Under the pieces are notes generated by a model. It made no database searches. It saw only the letters and a list, made by a program, of their open reading frames with translations, and had not been told where the DNA came from. Made by a program: the position numbers and the translations under genes. A stretch of 64,000 bases of DNA from Diplonema papillatum (taxonomy: Eukaryota; Euglenozoa; Diplonemea; Diplonemida; Diplonemidae): assembly GCA_030068145.1 (NCBI GenBank), contig JAPJBO010000218.1:186001-250000 (forward strand), written 5' to 3'. Below are positions 20,285-30,860 of the stretch, piece after piece (position 1 is the stretch's first letter; the number at the start of each line of letters is the position of its first letter).

Positions 20285-21095
20285 TTAAGGTCTACTCGAC
20301 ATGGGCAGTGCAGGACATCCCTCCCTTAGTGGCAACACGGATGACAGCTTAATCTCACTAGCATTGTCTCCCTCGCCCTGTACTCGTAGCAGCCTCCTCA
20401 GGAAATGTCGTGGTGCAATGTAATGTGTTTCCTCGATGAGTTGAGACAAGGCACCCTGGTGAAGCTTGGCTTGCGATACACTTGCCCGGAAGATTCCGCA
20501 AAATTTGTTACACATTGGGCACTTAGTAGACTGGTGCAGATTCTGTATCTTGATGAAGGCCGATTGGCGCCTTCTGGGCAGCGGGCGACGGTCTGAAGGT
20601 GTCCTCGTGACCGATGAGAGAGAGACTTGTATCCTCGCAGCTCCGCAGGTTGACAAGGTGCGGGGATGAATTTGCTTCCAGAGTTCCATGACCCTGTTGT
20701 TGCCTTCTGCTTCTTCTTCATAGGACTGCTGATACCAAACTTCTCCTGGACGTACGCAAGAAGAGATGCCTGTTCAGTTGCGGTATCCTCATTTATACAA
20801 CTACCGGTTGTCTGCTGTATGGTGCGGTCCCAAGACGGGCTTTGATAGCCTCCAGAGCGTTCATACAGCGTTCACAGCTCTTTGTGTAGCTGGTGCTGTT
20901 CTGAACACACTGAGAGCGCGTGCTTTAGAAACCTACCACAGCGCGACGAGACAGAGGCGAACCGACCAGTTTGTAACGTGTGTGGTCAGTTCTTGTGCAA
21001 ATTATCTTTTTCTTGGATTATCTTTTTTCCGGCAATTCTCAGAAATCTGTACGCACGCGGGACCAGAAACAAAAAAAAAAGTCAGAGCACCCTTA
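20285..21095 (-). other. Coding-like minus-strand fragments, unresolved
   Basis: Frames include YTKSCERCMNALEAIKARLG and, downstream, STKCPMCNKFCG with ALSQLIEETHYIAPRHF. They lie in different frames and are broken by stops. The Cys pairs hint at zinc binding. I cannot assign a family, and these may be remnants of the same class of element as 19161-19893. Confidence 0.25.
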
Positions 21096-21097
21096 GC

Positions 21098-21308
21098 ACC
21101 TGCTTTGTAGGAAATGCTTGAGGAGACTGCCAGTTGCGATAGATCAAAGGAGGTAAATGTGCTGTAGCCCACACGAAACACAGGTAAATCTGGGTTTGGT
21201 GGCGGGCGTAAGCGTTCAACAGAAAGACCCACTTTGTAGTTGTATTGTTTTCTCCCCCTCTAGCCTCCTTCGAAATGAGCACAAGGCAGTCCCTCGAGTA
21301 TTTCCACA
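21098..21308 (+). repeat. Dispersed repeat family C, near full length
   Basis: Runs from CACCTGCTTTGTAGGAAATG to CAGTCCCTCGAGTATTT. Internal marks are TAGATCAAAGGAGGTAAATG, GGCGGGCGTAAGCG and CTCCTTCGAAATGAGCAC. Confidence 0.9.
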
Positions 21309-21454
21309 GCCCGCACGGTTGGAAAAAAAAATTCGAGTGCTATTCTGTACCGGATCTGGGAAATACCTCTAATAATACCCTGTTATAGCGCCCTGCGAAA
21401 GACAAACGGGGGGAAAAAGGACGCGCGCAGGAAAAGCGAAGGAAGAAGAAGGAA

Positions 21455-21745
21455 GAAAAGAAAAAGGCCGCTCCTGGTCCAGGAACGTGACGATCAACTG
21501 TAACTTGCACAGCACTTGAGTCGGAGGCAGCACAGTGCTACAACCCCGTCCGCTCTGCCCTGCGGCTGACCGTCTCGACGAGCTTGTGTTCAGCGCAAGC
21601 GCCAAGCCCCAAGGTGCGCCACGCCTTGATGCTTTAGATTGGGAAATCGGTAGCCAGTTGACCCGTAGACCCGTGGCTCTGCAGTACCGCCGAACACGTG
21701 AAGCTTGGCTCCAGTGTAGCAGGCTTTCCCAGGTACCTGGAAAAC
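21455..21745 (-). repeat. Retroposon-like family D
   Basis: Preceded by an A/G-rich run containing GCGAAGGAAGAA. The copy ends near GGTACC and is followed by ACGAAGGAAGAA, a probable target duplication. The body matches 9558-9812, 32410-32830 and 48400-48715. Confidence 0.85.
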
Positions 21746-22284
21746 GAAGGAAGAACAAATAAAACCCAAGGGCTCAGCAATGATATGATCGTTGCTGAAC
21801 CACCCTGAAAAAACGTTGCAATCCCGATACTCGAAACCGGTTTTCACAACTCTTCTCCTCAACCCGTCTTCGTGTTGCGTTAGTGGGGAGTCATTTGCAT
21901 GCAAATGTGTGCCACACTATGCCATGCCCTCAACCCTTAACTCGCCGTTGCGTCAGCTGTGGCTTCCACACCATTTTAAAACCGGGCGCTCCCACGCCGG
22001 ATCGTCTCAAGCAATTCGGTGTGGCCTTGTGCGTACATCTCCTTTACACCTTTCATGAGGCGCAAGAGAAATTCATGTAGTCAGCCTGTCAGCCTGCCCC
22101 AGAAGTCTACTCCTGCCGCACGTTCCCCTGGACGTCCCCTGGATTTGGATATCCATACCCTGCCCCATGAACTCAAAATGGGGCCGACAAGTCTGGTGCC
22201 AGCACCGATAACGCGTGCAGTCGCTGTCAAAAAAGCTTGCTTTGCTCGTAAGTTGTTGTTCGATCCAGAGCTCAGGTTGTGAAT

Positions 22285-22745
22285 TTACAGACATGTCGTC
22301 ATAGCCATGGTGTTCAGCGGCTGGGGCAAATACCTGTGCTCACCAAGATAGGTGCACCTAGGCGGGGAGGCAAATTCGAAGTCTAGAGCTAAAGCCATTG
22401 ACCACACTACTTCCGGCCGGGCGGGAAAAACTCGTCCAGGCCCGCTTGTCAAAAGTAGTGGCCATCTAATCCACAAATAACGCTTTTCCCTTGGTGCGTC
22501 CGCGATAGCTTCGAGAACCTGACTCCACATGGTCGCTCTCTCGTCGCCCCCGATCCTGCATTCCAGGAAAAGGTGCGTTAGGGGGCAGATCGGCGTGGCG
22601 TCGCATAGCTGGCATGGGCGGGTTGCTTGCCTCTCTTCTGCTGCGAGATCCATCCAGTCCTCCCGGTAGCAGTTTTGGAGGAGCTGGTGGTGTCCCGTGC
22701 GAAGTTGGCGGATCTCGCGCTCGGCTGCTAAAAGGGTTTCCCCGA
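22285..22745 (-). pseudogene. Non-LTR retrotransposon C-terminal zinc-finger fragment
   Basis: Minus-strand reading gives IRQLRTGHHQLLQNCYREDW, then PCQLCDATPIC, THLFLECRIGG and WSQVLEAI. The R-x-L-R-T-G-H lead, the C-x2-C and the T-H-x-x-x-x-C spacing match the zf-RVT-type domain downstream of reverse transcriptase or RNase H in plant and protist non-LTR elements. No RT domain is nearby, so this is a 3'-end fragment. It is followed by ordinary sequence, not a poly-A tail. Confidence 0.6.
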
Positions 22746-23444
22746 TTCTCTCAAGCGAACTACAGCAGTACAGAAATGATAAAGGTACGCCCCAGAAAAG
22801 CGGGATGGCTCGCTAGATGGCTTTTTTTGAGAATTTCAATTATACCAAAGTGAGCTTGCTAACAAGAAAGCTACAACGGCAAACCAAGCTAGACCACTGT
22901 ACTGTACAATTCTCGATACCATGCCGTACAAAGAACATGAGTCTGCAAAATAAATCCGCCCGAACAATACAGTTTTTCGGGAGGGGAGTTGCACACACAC
23001 GTGCACACACACACATACTAGCAAGCTAGCTTGAGCGCCGAAGGCGCGTCAAGTGGAACCATATCCTGTCCACGAGAAGGGCGATGTATTCTTGTTTTCT
23101 CCACTCTTTTACGAGGTTGGAAAGGCTGGTTGATGCAAACAACGAACAGGCCAAAAAGGAACCGCACTGCCTTACATCTCTTGTTTGCACTCCCTCCTTC
23201 CCGAAGAATGTCTGCCCCGCCAAGCTCTCCGCTCCCGGACCATCTCTTGTTTGCACTCCCTCCTTCCCAGTTATTCGTGCCGTCTCTCGGCCCTTTCTTT
23301 CCTTTCTTCTTGGTTCATGTTCTGTGCCTGACGGATACGATATGATGTTTTCTTGTTTCACCGTTTTGCTGCCATTTGGGAAATCCACAGCACAGCATGG
23401 GTTGCATGTGATTGAGCAATAAACTCGGGACAGGATAAAGGATT

Positions 23445-23909
<465 letters not shown>

Positions 23910-23931
23910 GGTACCGACAACCTGTGCATGC

Positions 23932-23990
23932 TACCGCTACACTACTGTTACACTACCGTTACGCTACCGTTACGCTACCGTTACGCACCC
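23932..23990 (+). repeat. Short 11-12-bp tandem repeat
   Basis: CTACCGTTACG repeated about five times, directly after the AC tract. Confidence 0.9.
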
Positions 23991-23999
23991 GGGACCAGC

Positions 24000-25310
24000 T
24001 TGATTGAGAAGGCATAGGATGGTTTTCAACACTCGTTCTCTGTGTGCTCCAACAAGTCGACAAGGGAAATATTCTTGCTAGAACATGGTAGCTTTCTTGG
24101 GTGCACCACCCTGAGTGTACGGACCTTGGACTTTTCTGGAGCATCTGGGCGGGATATTATGGTCCCCTGAGTGCTTTTCTGCCCGCCAGGTGTTGTGTGC
24201 TGCCAGTAGGGGTAATTTTCTGGCAGTCTCGGGCTTCAGGAAGGCGTAGCGGGAACAGTCAATCTCGCTCCCCGAAATAGGCAAAACCCCCTGATTTTGT
24301 TAACATTTGTTAACAGGCCGAAAATTCTCCTTTTTTGGCTTTCGTGCATCAAATACGCAGTTCCGCAGCTTTGTGGCCGTAAATTCGGTGTCATGCCACA
24401 ATGAAGGTGATGTGTAATACATGGAGTACGGTCACCGCCTTGGGCGAAAATGTCAAAAAACACGAAATCACGTTCGTTTTGCTGGGCCGTGGTACCCCGG
24501 TCCGGGGGTTTTCGCACGACAAGAAACTTCGACCCACACACAGGACACAGAAGAACCCCGAATGAGCGGTTCGAGTGTGCAAATGCCAAGTGTGCTTACA
24601 GCAACCGTTTGTTTGCCAAAAGCCTAGTGTCTTGCAGATCACGTGACTTTCTCTCGTAGGTAGGTACAAACCCCAGGTTCCTTATGAAATTGCAACCAAA
24701 CACTTGTTATAACAAGCAATCACTTGTTATATAACAAGTGACCACTTGTTACATCACTTGTTAGAAATATAACTAGTTATGTCCCAAAAAAAAACAGCTA
24801 ACAAGTGCGTCGTGTATACAACGCCCCCCCCCCTCACGTCCTCAGTAAGGGTGGCCTTTTTCTTTTTCTTCTCACCCCACATGTGCGAACTTTACACCTC
24901 TGCGACGATTGCGACGATCCGTCCTCAGTAAGGGCGGCCCTTTTCTTTTTCTTTTTCTTCTTTCTCCACATGTGCTTCCACGTCACATGGTCCATGCAGG
25001 GGAGTCGGCTCGGCCACCCGGTCGATCTGACAAGTCGCCAAGGCCGCACACCAAGTGTCGCCAAGTCCAGCAGTGGCACATATTCTTTTTGCCTTAAGGG
25101 GAAAGGGTTCTTTTTCCTCGAACCTTAAGCGTCCATGTGGACCACACGCGTTTTCTCTGAGACCGAATGGAGCGTAAGCCCTGTACAAACCGCAAACCCG
25201 AGAAAACGCGAGAAAACCCCTACGAGCTTCTAAACCCGCGCAACTCCCGAATGACCTGGATGGAAGTTGTTGTCGTAAAGCAAGCCAGGAGCTCCTTTTT
25301 CTTTTGTATA
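24000..25310. other. No gene recognised; palindromic and duplicated stretches
   Basis: 24701-24800 holds a cluster of CACTTGTTAT words. 24838-24980 contains a short duplication around CCTCAGTAAGGGTGGCC. A minus-strand frame with FGVLLCPVCGSKFLVVRK near 24530 has an isolated Cys pair but no wider support. Confidence 0.5.
24701..24770. repeat. Cluster of CACTTGTTAT palindromes
   Basis: 24721-24740 is a perfect 20-nt palindrome, CACTTGTTATATAACAAGTG. Neighbouring partial copies are at 24701, 24743 and 24755, so this DNA can form alternative hairpins. Confidence 0.9.
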
Positions 25311-25311
25311 C

Positions 25312-25520
25312 GCACCTGCTTTGTAGGAAATGCTTGAGGAGACTGCCAGTTGCGATAGATCAAAGGAGGTAAATGTGCTGTAGTACACACGAAAACACAG
25401 GTAACCCTGGGTTTAGTGGCGGGCGTAGGCGTTCACCAAAAAAGACCCACTTTGTAGTTGTATCGTTTTCTCCCCCTCTAGCCTCCTTCGAAATGAGCAC
25501 AAGGCAGTCCCTCGAGTATT
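25312..25520 (+). repeat. Dispersed repeat family C
   Basis: Same order and extent as 21098-21308, with a few substitutions. Confidence 0.9.
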
Positions 25521-25529
25521 TTTTGTTGA

Positions 25530-25660
25530 ACGGGAACCGCCAGCATCATGTTCTTGATGCGACGCGGAACAAGTGCTGACAGCACCCCCCGGCGAATAGA
25601 GGGCCACAAAAGTGGCCAATCGACCGGTCGCGGGGTGCTTAGCAGCCAATGGCCTGATGG
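25530..25660 (+). repeat. Dispersed repeat family G
   Basis: The segment CGCCAGCATCATGTTCTTGA to GTGCTTAGCAGCCAATGG recurs at 28805-28925. It is directly followed here by family F (25657-25895), as if these are adjacent parts of one larger element. Confidence 0.8.
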
Positions 25661-25895
25661 CTGAGTGCACACCTAAGCAGGGCTGCATCCTCGTGTTGTA
25701 GCGGTGTTGTGTATAAGGCTTTGTGGGGGCCTGGTCAACCACCTCATCACAATAAGCGCAAACCTTTCTCGACAGTGATTGGACAGTCGGGATGCCGGGG
25801 GCGGGTCTCCATGAAGAAGAGAAAAGTAAAGCAAGACCTGCCCCCTGTGCCCTCCGGCTGCTTCGGCAGACGACACAAACTACTACTACTACTGA
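25657..25895 (+). repeat. Dispersed repeat family F
   Basis: Close copy of 8525-8785. Confidence 0.85.
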
Positions 25896-26701
25896 ACGCG
25901 AACAACACGCAGTCTTTTATCCCCGAGGTTTTATTATCCCGCAATCGAACCAGGTTGTAATACCGAAGCACATACACACCTTCTCCGGTAGCTCCCGGTT
26001 CAGCCGACTTCCGCGGCCTTCTTAAAAGGGCCCAGTGTCCTTCCGCATGGAGGCATACGGAAGAGCTCCCCTGCAAGGGTGCTTACCCCCGCGAGTATGT
26101 AAATTTGTTGCATTAGTGTGATTGTCAGGCCTTCGACTACCCTGAGCAACGCACTATGCACACTCCGTGTCTACGTCACAGCAGCGCGGAGGCGGCCTAC
26201 GAGTGGGTGTCGTTGTGGCCTCCCGGCCGGAGCCATCGTTGGGTGACCCTTCGCTCGCGAGTAAAAGGGTGCTTCTTTGCAGGGCAGGTATTCTCTCATC
26301 TTGCAAGGTGGTCGGTGCTCCCTCACGGGCCCCGACGCACGCCCACGTCCTCTCCATCCAACCCTCTGTGTTTCTTCCACGACCAATCATACCACATCCA
26401 CGGCCGCACGAGGAGCTTCTTCATCTCAACCAGACCACTCGTCGACTGTCCGCGCCCCTTCAAATGACCGTGCACAATCCGCAAGTCGGGAAACATATCG
26501 ATGTATCCACTGCAGAACAGCGGTCACCAAAGCTGATTCACCATTCGTGGGAGAAATAGGTCTCAGAATTCACATGAGGCAATGCTCCCAAAATCCAAAC
26601 CTGAAACGGTAGCATACCCAGTTTCACTGGAGTGCCCGTTCCCGGCGAGCTACGAGGGAACGCACCTGTAAGAGTGCCAACGCTACTCTTTCTATATATC
26701 G

Positions 26702-26712
26702 TACATATAAAA
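26702..26712 (+). promoter_or_regulatory. TATA-like motif of element H
   Basis: TACATATAAAA lies about 75 bp before the first Met of the first gene and is conserved at 59526. The right end carries a second such motif (GTACTTAAAAG near 28571, GTATATTAAAAG near 59598). The role is inferred only from base composition and conservation. Confidence 0.3.
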
Positions 26713-26777
26713 GGTGTCACGGGATAAGCCGGCAGCCGCTGCTTAACTTACCTCCGGCGGTCTGCGACCGGCACCGC

Positions 26778-27404
26778 ATGACGAGATGCGTGGAGTGCAA
26801 CACGCCGACAGCGTGCTGCAAGGCCGGCCACCATGACTGCCGCGAACACGCCCGCGGGCCGTGTGACGACTGCCGCGGCTTACCGACGCTAGCGGAACGG
26901 CGGCCGTCAGCCTGCTGCAAAAAGGGCCACCACGTGCCAGCGCCCCCGAAGCCAGCCCCCGCTAAGCCGAAGCCAACAACGCCGCGGAAGAAGGGCCGAC
27001 AGAAGCCGACGACACCACCGCGCATGAAGAGGACGCGTCAAGCGTCCCCAAAGGCGGCCAAGATGGCGAAAAAGCACGCTCCGACCGAGCCGGCCCGAGC
27101 GACACCACCAAGAAAGGGGCAGAAAAGAGCCCGACTCCCGACACCATCGAATGACCCGGCAGGAAAACCCGGAAAAAAGCACGTGGCGCGAAAGCGCAAC
27201 ATTTCGAGAATGGAGCTGGATATCACCAGCCCTGCCACCTCGACTTCATCCTCATCCATGTCAGGATCGCCTCCTCGAGCGACTGCTTCGGCGGGACAGC
27301 CGGCGCGAAAGCGCAACAAACGAAAAATGGAGCTGGTTATCACCAGCCTATTATCACCGTCCTCGTCCGCTTTGAGATCGTCCTCGGACGACGTATTCAA
27401 ATAA
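26778..27404 (+). CDS. Cys/His zinc-module protein with basic tail, small paralogue
   Basis: 208 residues from the first Met. The N terminus holds two copies of C-x2-H-x4-C-x2-C-x(5-13)-C-C-x3-H-H. The first is complete only if reading begins upstream: codons 26763-26777 read C-D-R-H-R, supplying its first Cys and His. So the true start is upstream (the frame stays open leftwards) or the gene is 5'-truncated. The rest is Lys/Pro/Arg-rich, with two copies of an ARKRNxxxMELxITS motif (about residues 138 and 175), suggesting nuclear or nucleic-acid binding. It is paralogous to the next gene, in the same direction, and both sit between the ends of element H. I recognise no known family. Confidence 0.6.
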   Translation: MTRCVECNTPTACCKAGHHDCREHARGPCDDCRGLPTLAERRPSACCKKGHHVPAPPKPAPAKPKPTTPRKKGRQKPTTPPRMKRTRQASPKAAKMAKKHAPTEPARATPPRKGQKRARLPTPSNDPAGKPGKKHVARKRNISRMELDITSPATSTSSSSMSGSPPRATASAGQPARKRNKRKMELVITSLLSPSSSALRSSSDDVFK

Positions 27405-27487
27405 CCCTAGCCTATGACAAATGCAAGCTTACCCCTGTGGTACCTGCATTTCAAGTTCACACTGCGTCGTTCGGTTACCCGTCGTTC

Positions 27488-28531
27488 ATGGGCATCACGG
27501 GGATATCGGGTATACGGCCCAGGCCACGCTTTCGCGAGGCACACACGGGGACGATACCTGAGGAACAAGTGAAAGGAAGCGATGTAGGGGCGCAGTGCCC
27601 GACGTACCCTGACTGGACGACCGGGAGAGCGGCGAGGTGGGCCCTGCCTGCCCCACCACAACTGCACCCAGACCCCGTGCATATGCCGGGTGTCGGTATA
27701 GAGAAGCCACTCGTCACGTGCGCGACCCATCACAAAGGGAAGTGTGAGGCGTGCAGAGCACTCGTCCGAAGGGACGTTCCCACGGTAGGGATGTGCTGCC
27801 GGCACCATCACCACGCGAACGATGGGCAGCCGATCGCGGTGTGCACAGAGCACAGCACGACGAAGTGCGGCGAGTGCAAGACGGCGGCGGCGTGTTGCCG
27901 CAGCGGGCATCATGCCTGCCGCACGCATGGCAGAGGGACCTGCCAAGAGTGCAAAAGGCTCCCTACGCTGACGCAGAGGCGACCGGCGGCATGTTGCAGC
28001 CGCGGCCACCACCAGTCCAACAAGCCGAACGTCCAGTCAACCCCCGGACGCAACAAGAAGAAGAGGCCCTCCTCACCCACCCAGGTGGGCGTACAACGGG
28101 AAACGCCAGTAGGAAAGCGAGCGGCGCGAGCGCCGCTCGCGGCAACGAAAAAGGAGACGGCGACGACCGGACGGGCGACCAAGAGGCCGCCACCAACGCC
28201 AGGAACCAGCGAACGACCAGCGCTGAAGAAGAGGGTGCTCGGCACCCCGAAGGAAGGCCTGATCGCCGGCCGCAAGCGGAAGAAGACGAAGGCGACCACC
28301 CCCGACTCAGGGGTGCAACGAAGGAAGAAGAAGGTACCGAGGGCAAGCAGCTCTCAGAAACGACCGGGGACCACGGGCACACCAATGCCCTCGAAAGTGA
28401 AAAACGGACACACGTGCCCGCCCTCGTACTCGCCGACTCAGTCTCTGGAATCGCAAGAAAGCCAAACCCCGCTAGCTCCACAAATGCTCGACCTTGACGA
28501 CGCAATGGCAGGTGACGACGTCATCCGATAA
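27488..28531 (+). CDS. Cys/His zinc-module protein with basic tail, large paralogue
   Basis: About 347 residues from the first in-frame ATG; a later start at the Met before PGVGIEKP is possible. Three zinc modules follow: CATHHKGKCEAC...CCRHHHH, CTEHSTTKCGEC...CCRSGHH and CRTHGRGTCQEC...CCSRGHH. All fit C-x2-H-x4-C-x2-C-x(n)-C-C-x3-H-H. The phrase LPTLxxRRPxACC is shared with the small paralogue. The C-terminal 200 residues are Lys/Arg/Pro/Ser-rich with nuclear-localisation-like clusters (GRKRKKTK) and an acidic end (LDLDDAMAGDD). Function unknown; nucleic-acid binding is inferred. The third base of codons is strongly G/C, as in the host-like genes here. Confidence 0.6.
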   Translation: MGITGISGIRPRPRFREAHTGTIPEEQVKGSDVGAQCPTYPDWTTGRAARWALPAPPQLHPDPVHMPGVGIEKPLVTCATHHKGKCEACRALVRRDVPTVGMCCRHHHHANDGQPIAVCTEHSTTKCGECKTAAACCRSGHHACRTHGRGTCQECKRLPTLTQRRPAACCSRGHHQSNKPNVQSTPGRNKKKRPSSPTQVGVQRETPVGKRAARAPLAATKKETATTGRATKRPPPTPGTSERPALKKRVLGTPKEGLIAGRKRKKTKATTPDSGVQRRKKKVPRASSSQKRPGTTGTPMPSKVKNGHTCPPSYSPTQSLESQESQTPLAPQMLDLDDAMAGDDVIR

Positions 28532-28804
28532 CCTGACTTTCAAGGCAGTGCATGCTAATCCATGTGGTTCATGTACTTAAAAGAACGCAATGCTTAACGG
28601 CTTATCACGTGGGCGGCCCTGAGATTACCCCCTCAGGTGACACCACTTTATCTTTAGCCATACTTCAACCTTCGTTCTCTGTATCTCCAAGTTCTCCCCT
28701 CGTGTTGTCACCACGAAGCGAGGTCTGTCGCTGCTAGCGGGCCCAGAGAGAGGACGAGGCGACACTGTTGACCGCGCCTCAATTGAGCTGCGGTCGCCGA
28801 TCTC

Positions 28805-28925
28805 CCAGCCGCTAGCATCATGTACTTGACGCGACGCGGAACGAAGTGCTGACCGGCGAATAGAGGGTCACAAGAGTGGCAAATTGACCGGTCGGGGGGT
28901 GCTTAGCAGCCAATGGGCAGTATCT
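28805..28925 (+). repeat. Dispersed repeat family G
   Basis: Matches 25530-25660, including GCGACGCGGAAC and CGGCGAATAGAGGG. Confidence 0.8.
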
Positions 28926-28989
28926 GGTCCTTGCCGCGCCAGAGAAGCGAAGAAGCACGAGAGGCAGGGTTTGGCGATTTTTGCTGCAG

Positions 28990-29132
28990 ACCGAGTGACG
29001 AAGGTGGCCACCTGGAACGCGCGTTCCCTGCTGCTGTGTGCGCTCGGATCGGCGCCGCCCGGGCAGCTGCCTAAAGTCACTCGTTTGTTTGTAAACATTG
29101 CTCTGTTCTCTTCCAGACTTGCTCTGGACTAG
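28990..29132 (+). pseudogene. Possible retrotransposon endonuclease N-terminus
   Basis: The frame reads DRVTKVATWNARSLL, resembling the first strand of AP-type endonuclease domains in non-LTR retrotransposons (K-x-A-T-W-N-x-R-S/G-L). Nothing further of the domain follows, so this is at most a fragment. Confidence 0.35.
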
Positions 29133-29157
29133 AACGACACATACTACTACTGTTGTA

Positions 29158-29255
29158 TCAGCACCTGCTTTGTAGGAAATACTTGAGGAGGCTGCCAGTT
29201 GTGAAATATTAAAGGAGGATAACAAAAAAGACCCACTTTGTAGTTGTATTGTTTC
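29158..29255 (+). repeat. Dispersed repeat family C, internally deleted
   Basis: CACCTGCTTTGTAGGAAATA, then TTAAAGGAGGATAAC, jumping directly to AAAAAGACCCACTTTGTAG. Confidence 0.8.
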
Positions 29256-29404
29256 TCACCCTTCTTACCCTTCCCCATTCCCTGCCGCCCCTTTACATTT
29301 ACTTGCCTTTCCTTATTCCTCCGGCTCCTTTCCCCACCCTTTCCACGCTTCTATTTTTTAACCCCTTCAGAGGGCCTCCTCCTTCGCTTCCCGTCTTTTT
29401 TTTT

Positions 29405-29570
29405 TTTTTTAGCCACATGCAATGTGTGAGGAAACTGAACCGCCCAAGTAGGACCTTCTGATCATGATCATTTGCCAAATTTGCCACCTGAAACCACGTC
29501 CAGGACGGTCAACGAAAACTCTAGTTTCCCTTTTCTACTTTCTCCTACTCTCGCGGTGTACGGTTTTGCA
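29405..29570 (-). repeat. Retroposon-like family E (poly-T at left = reversed poly-A)
   Basis: Begins after a run of T (29399-29411) with AGCCACATGCAATGTGTGAG and ends near GTTTCCCTTTTCTAC. In the opposite sense it ends ...CATGTGGCT plus poly-A, as seen at 34368-34378. Confidence 0.8.
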
Positions 29571-30000
29571 ACGACGTTGTAACACCGAAGGCAACCTTGT
29601 ACTCTTTTTGCCACCGCTTTCTCCACCGGAAAACGACGGAAGGTCCTCATTCCTAAGACCAGCACCATTAACAACGACCCCCGCCCCGCCTCCACCGCCC
29701 CTTTCTCCGCCACTTCCTCCCTTTCCACGTCTCTGTTTTTCTAATCCCTTCTCCTTCTCATTCCTGTAAACGTTTGCCGAAATAGGGTTGCAGATAGGAT
29801 ATCTAGCACGAGCCATCAACGACCTAAGCTTTGCTGACACGGGGGCCTCAGCCTTCCCCGGGAAGTGGCGACAGGGTGTATGCTCTTTACGCTGCCTGGG
29901 TGCGCCGGCAATGCCGGGTTTCACACACTGTCCACGTTTTGCAGCTGGACGGAGGACAGAAGTGATGTTAAACGGCATAGAAGCAGTTTGCTCCAAAGAC

Positions 30001-30267
30001 AGCTGGAACGACGCCAAACCCGTGTACCCTCAGGACGTAGCCTTCGCTCCATTGAAGCTGAAGTTTCCCATCAAGGTGTTGGCCCCCGCCGTAGGCCGCG
30101 CAGTCGCGAGAAAGAAGAGGGCCCGCAGCGTTACAAGGCGGCGATCCCCCGCGAGACGAGCTCACCCGCCGGCCAGAGCGCCCGCTGCACCAACTCCGGT
30201 GCCGCCACTCACTGTAGCAGAGCCGCAACCTGCAGCGCGCCTCCGGAACGACTTACGCCCGCCGTAA
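30001..30267 (+). CDS. Basic C-terminal module ending RNDLRPP, copy 1
   Basis: Starts at SWNDAKPVYPQDV, with GRAVARKKRARS and an Arg/Pro/Ala-rich tail ending RNDLRPP. It is homologous to 54450-54722 through residues, stop and past the stop (GGAGAGATGGTCCCTGCACT, then CT repeats). Similarity to 54450 begins at ACAGCTGGAACGA, which looks like a splice acceptor plus exon start, so this may be a last exon. A frame continues upstream to 29788, but that part is unsupported. Family unknown; the basic, proline-rich tail suggests nucleic-acid binding. Conservation into the 3' flank shows that a mobile DNA or RNA segment was copied. Confidence 0.45.
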   Translation, partial: SWNDAKPVYPQDVAFAPLKLKFPIKVLAPAVGRAVARKKRARSVTRRRSPARRAHPPARAPAAPTPVPPLTVAEPQPAARLRNDLRPP

Positions 30268-30439
30268 CAGCGCGAAGAGAAGTGAGGAGACCGGAAACTC
30301 CCCGGAGAGATGGTCCCTGCACTCTAGCTCGTCTCTCTCTCTCTCGCACTCTTTTTGCCACCCCTTTCTCCACCGGAAAACGACGGAAGGAAGTTGAAGT
30401 AAGGAGTTGTTGTACCAACGAAAGCGCCAGACTGCGGGG

Positions 30440-30536
30440 GCCGCCTGATCACCCGGTTCTCGTCTGCGGCGGCGACGTCGAACTGCGAGCCCTGCAGAAG
30501 CCGGTCGCCCACGAGAAAGCTTCCCGCAACAAGAGA
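30440..30536 (+). pseudogene. Fragment of the 30.9/31.5-kb duplicated exon
   Basis: CACCCGGTTCTCGTCTGCGG, then a 20-bp or so deletion, then GACGTCGAACTGCGAGCCCT matches the C-terminal half of the unit (TTRFSSA...DVELRALQK). Its start and frame are lost. Confidence 0.8.
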
Positions 30537-30860
30537 TTCGTTTCGCGCAGATAGAAGCATGTGAAGCCTTCTTCCACGTGGCCTGCTGGCACAGCAAGCT
30601 AGCAAACCCGCAGCAACAGACAGACCAAATGTCGAAACATTAAAAAAAGTCGCAGCAAGCAACATACTCGAAGTGTAAGGGTCGCAGTTTATTGGCAATC
30701 AAATAGAGACTAAATGTAACCCGAACAGCGCTTGGTAGAGAAAACCTGCCAAAATAAATCAACTACTCTGACGCGTGCGTCGTCGGAGAAAACACCGTCT
30801 CGTCAAGGTCAAGGTACAGAAGGGGGAAGGGTGGGGGGTCTGGCGAGGGGGCACAGACCA

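Larger units (their letters stand above)
26702..28665 (+). mobile_element. Element H carrying two Cys/His-rich genes
   Basis: The left end TACATATAAAAGGTG plus CACGGGATAAGCC and GCAGCCGCTGCTTAAC, and the right end CATGCTAATCCATGTGG to CCCTCAGGTGACACCACT and TTTAGCCATACTTCAAC, flank two ORFs. At 59526-59700 the same ends are joined directly with no genes between. Partial right ends occur at 4893, 11536 and 47803. I infer that the region between the ends was mobilised or deleted as a unit. Terminal inverted repeats and target duplications are not evident, so the mechanism is open. Confidence 0.55.

Noticed and set aside
24236-24589. Possible zinc-finger gene on the minus strand (LLCPVCGSKF)
   Set aside because: Only one isolated Cys pair, with competing frames and no second ligand pair at a usual distance.
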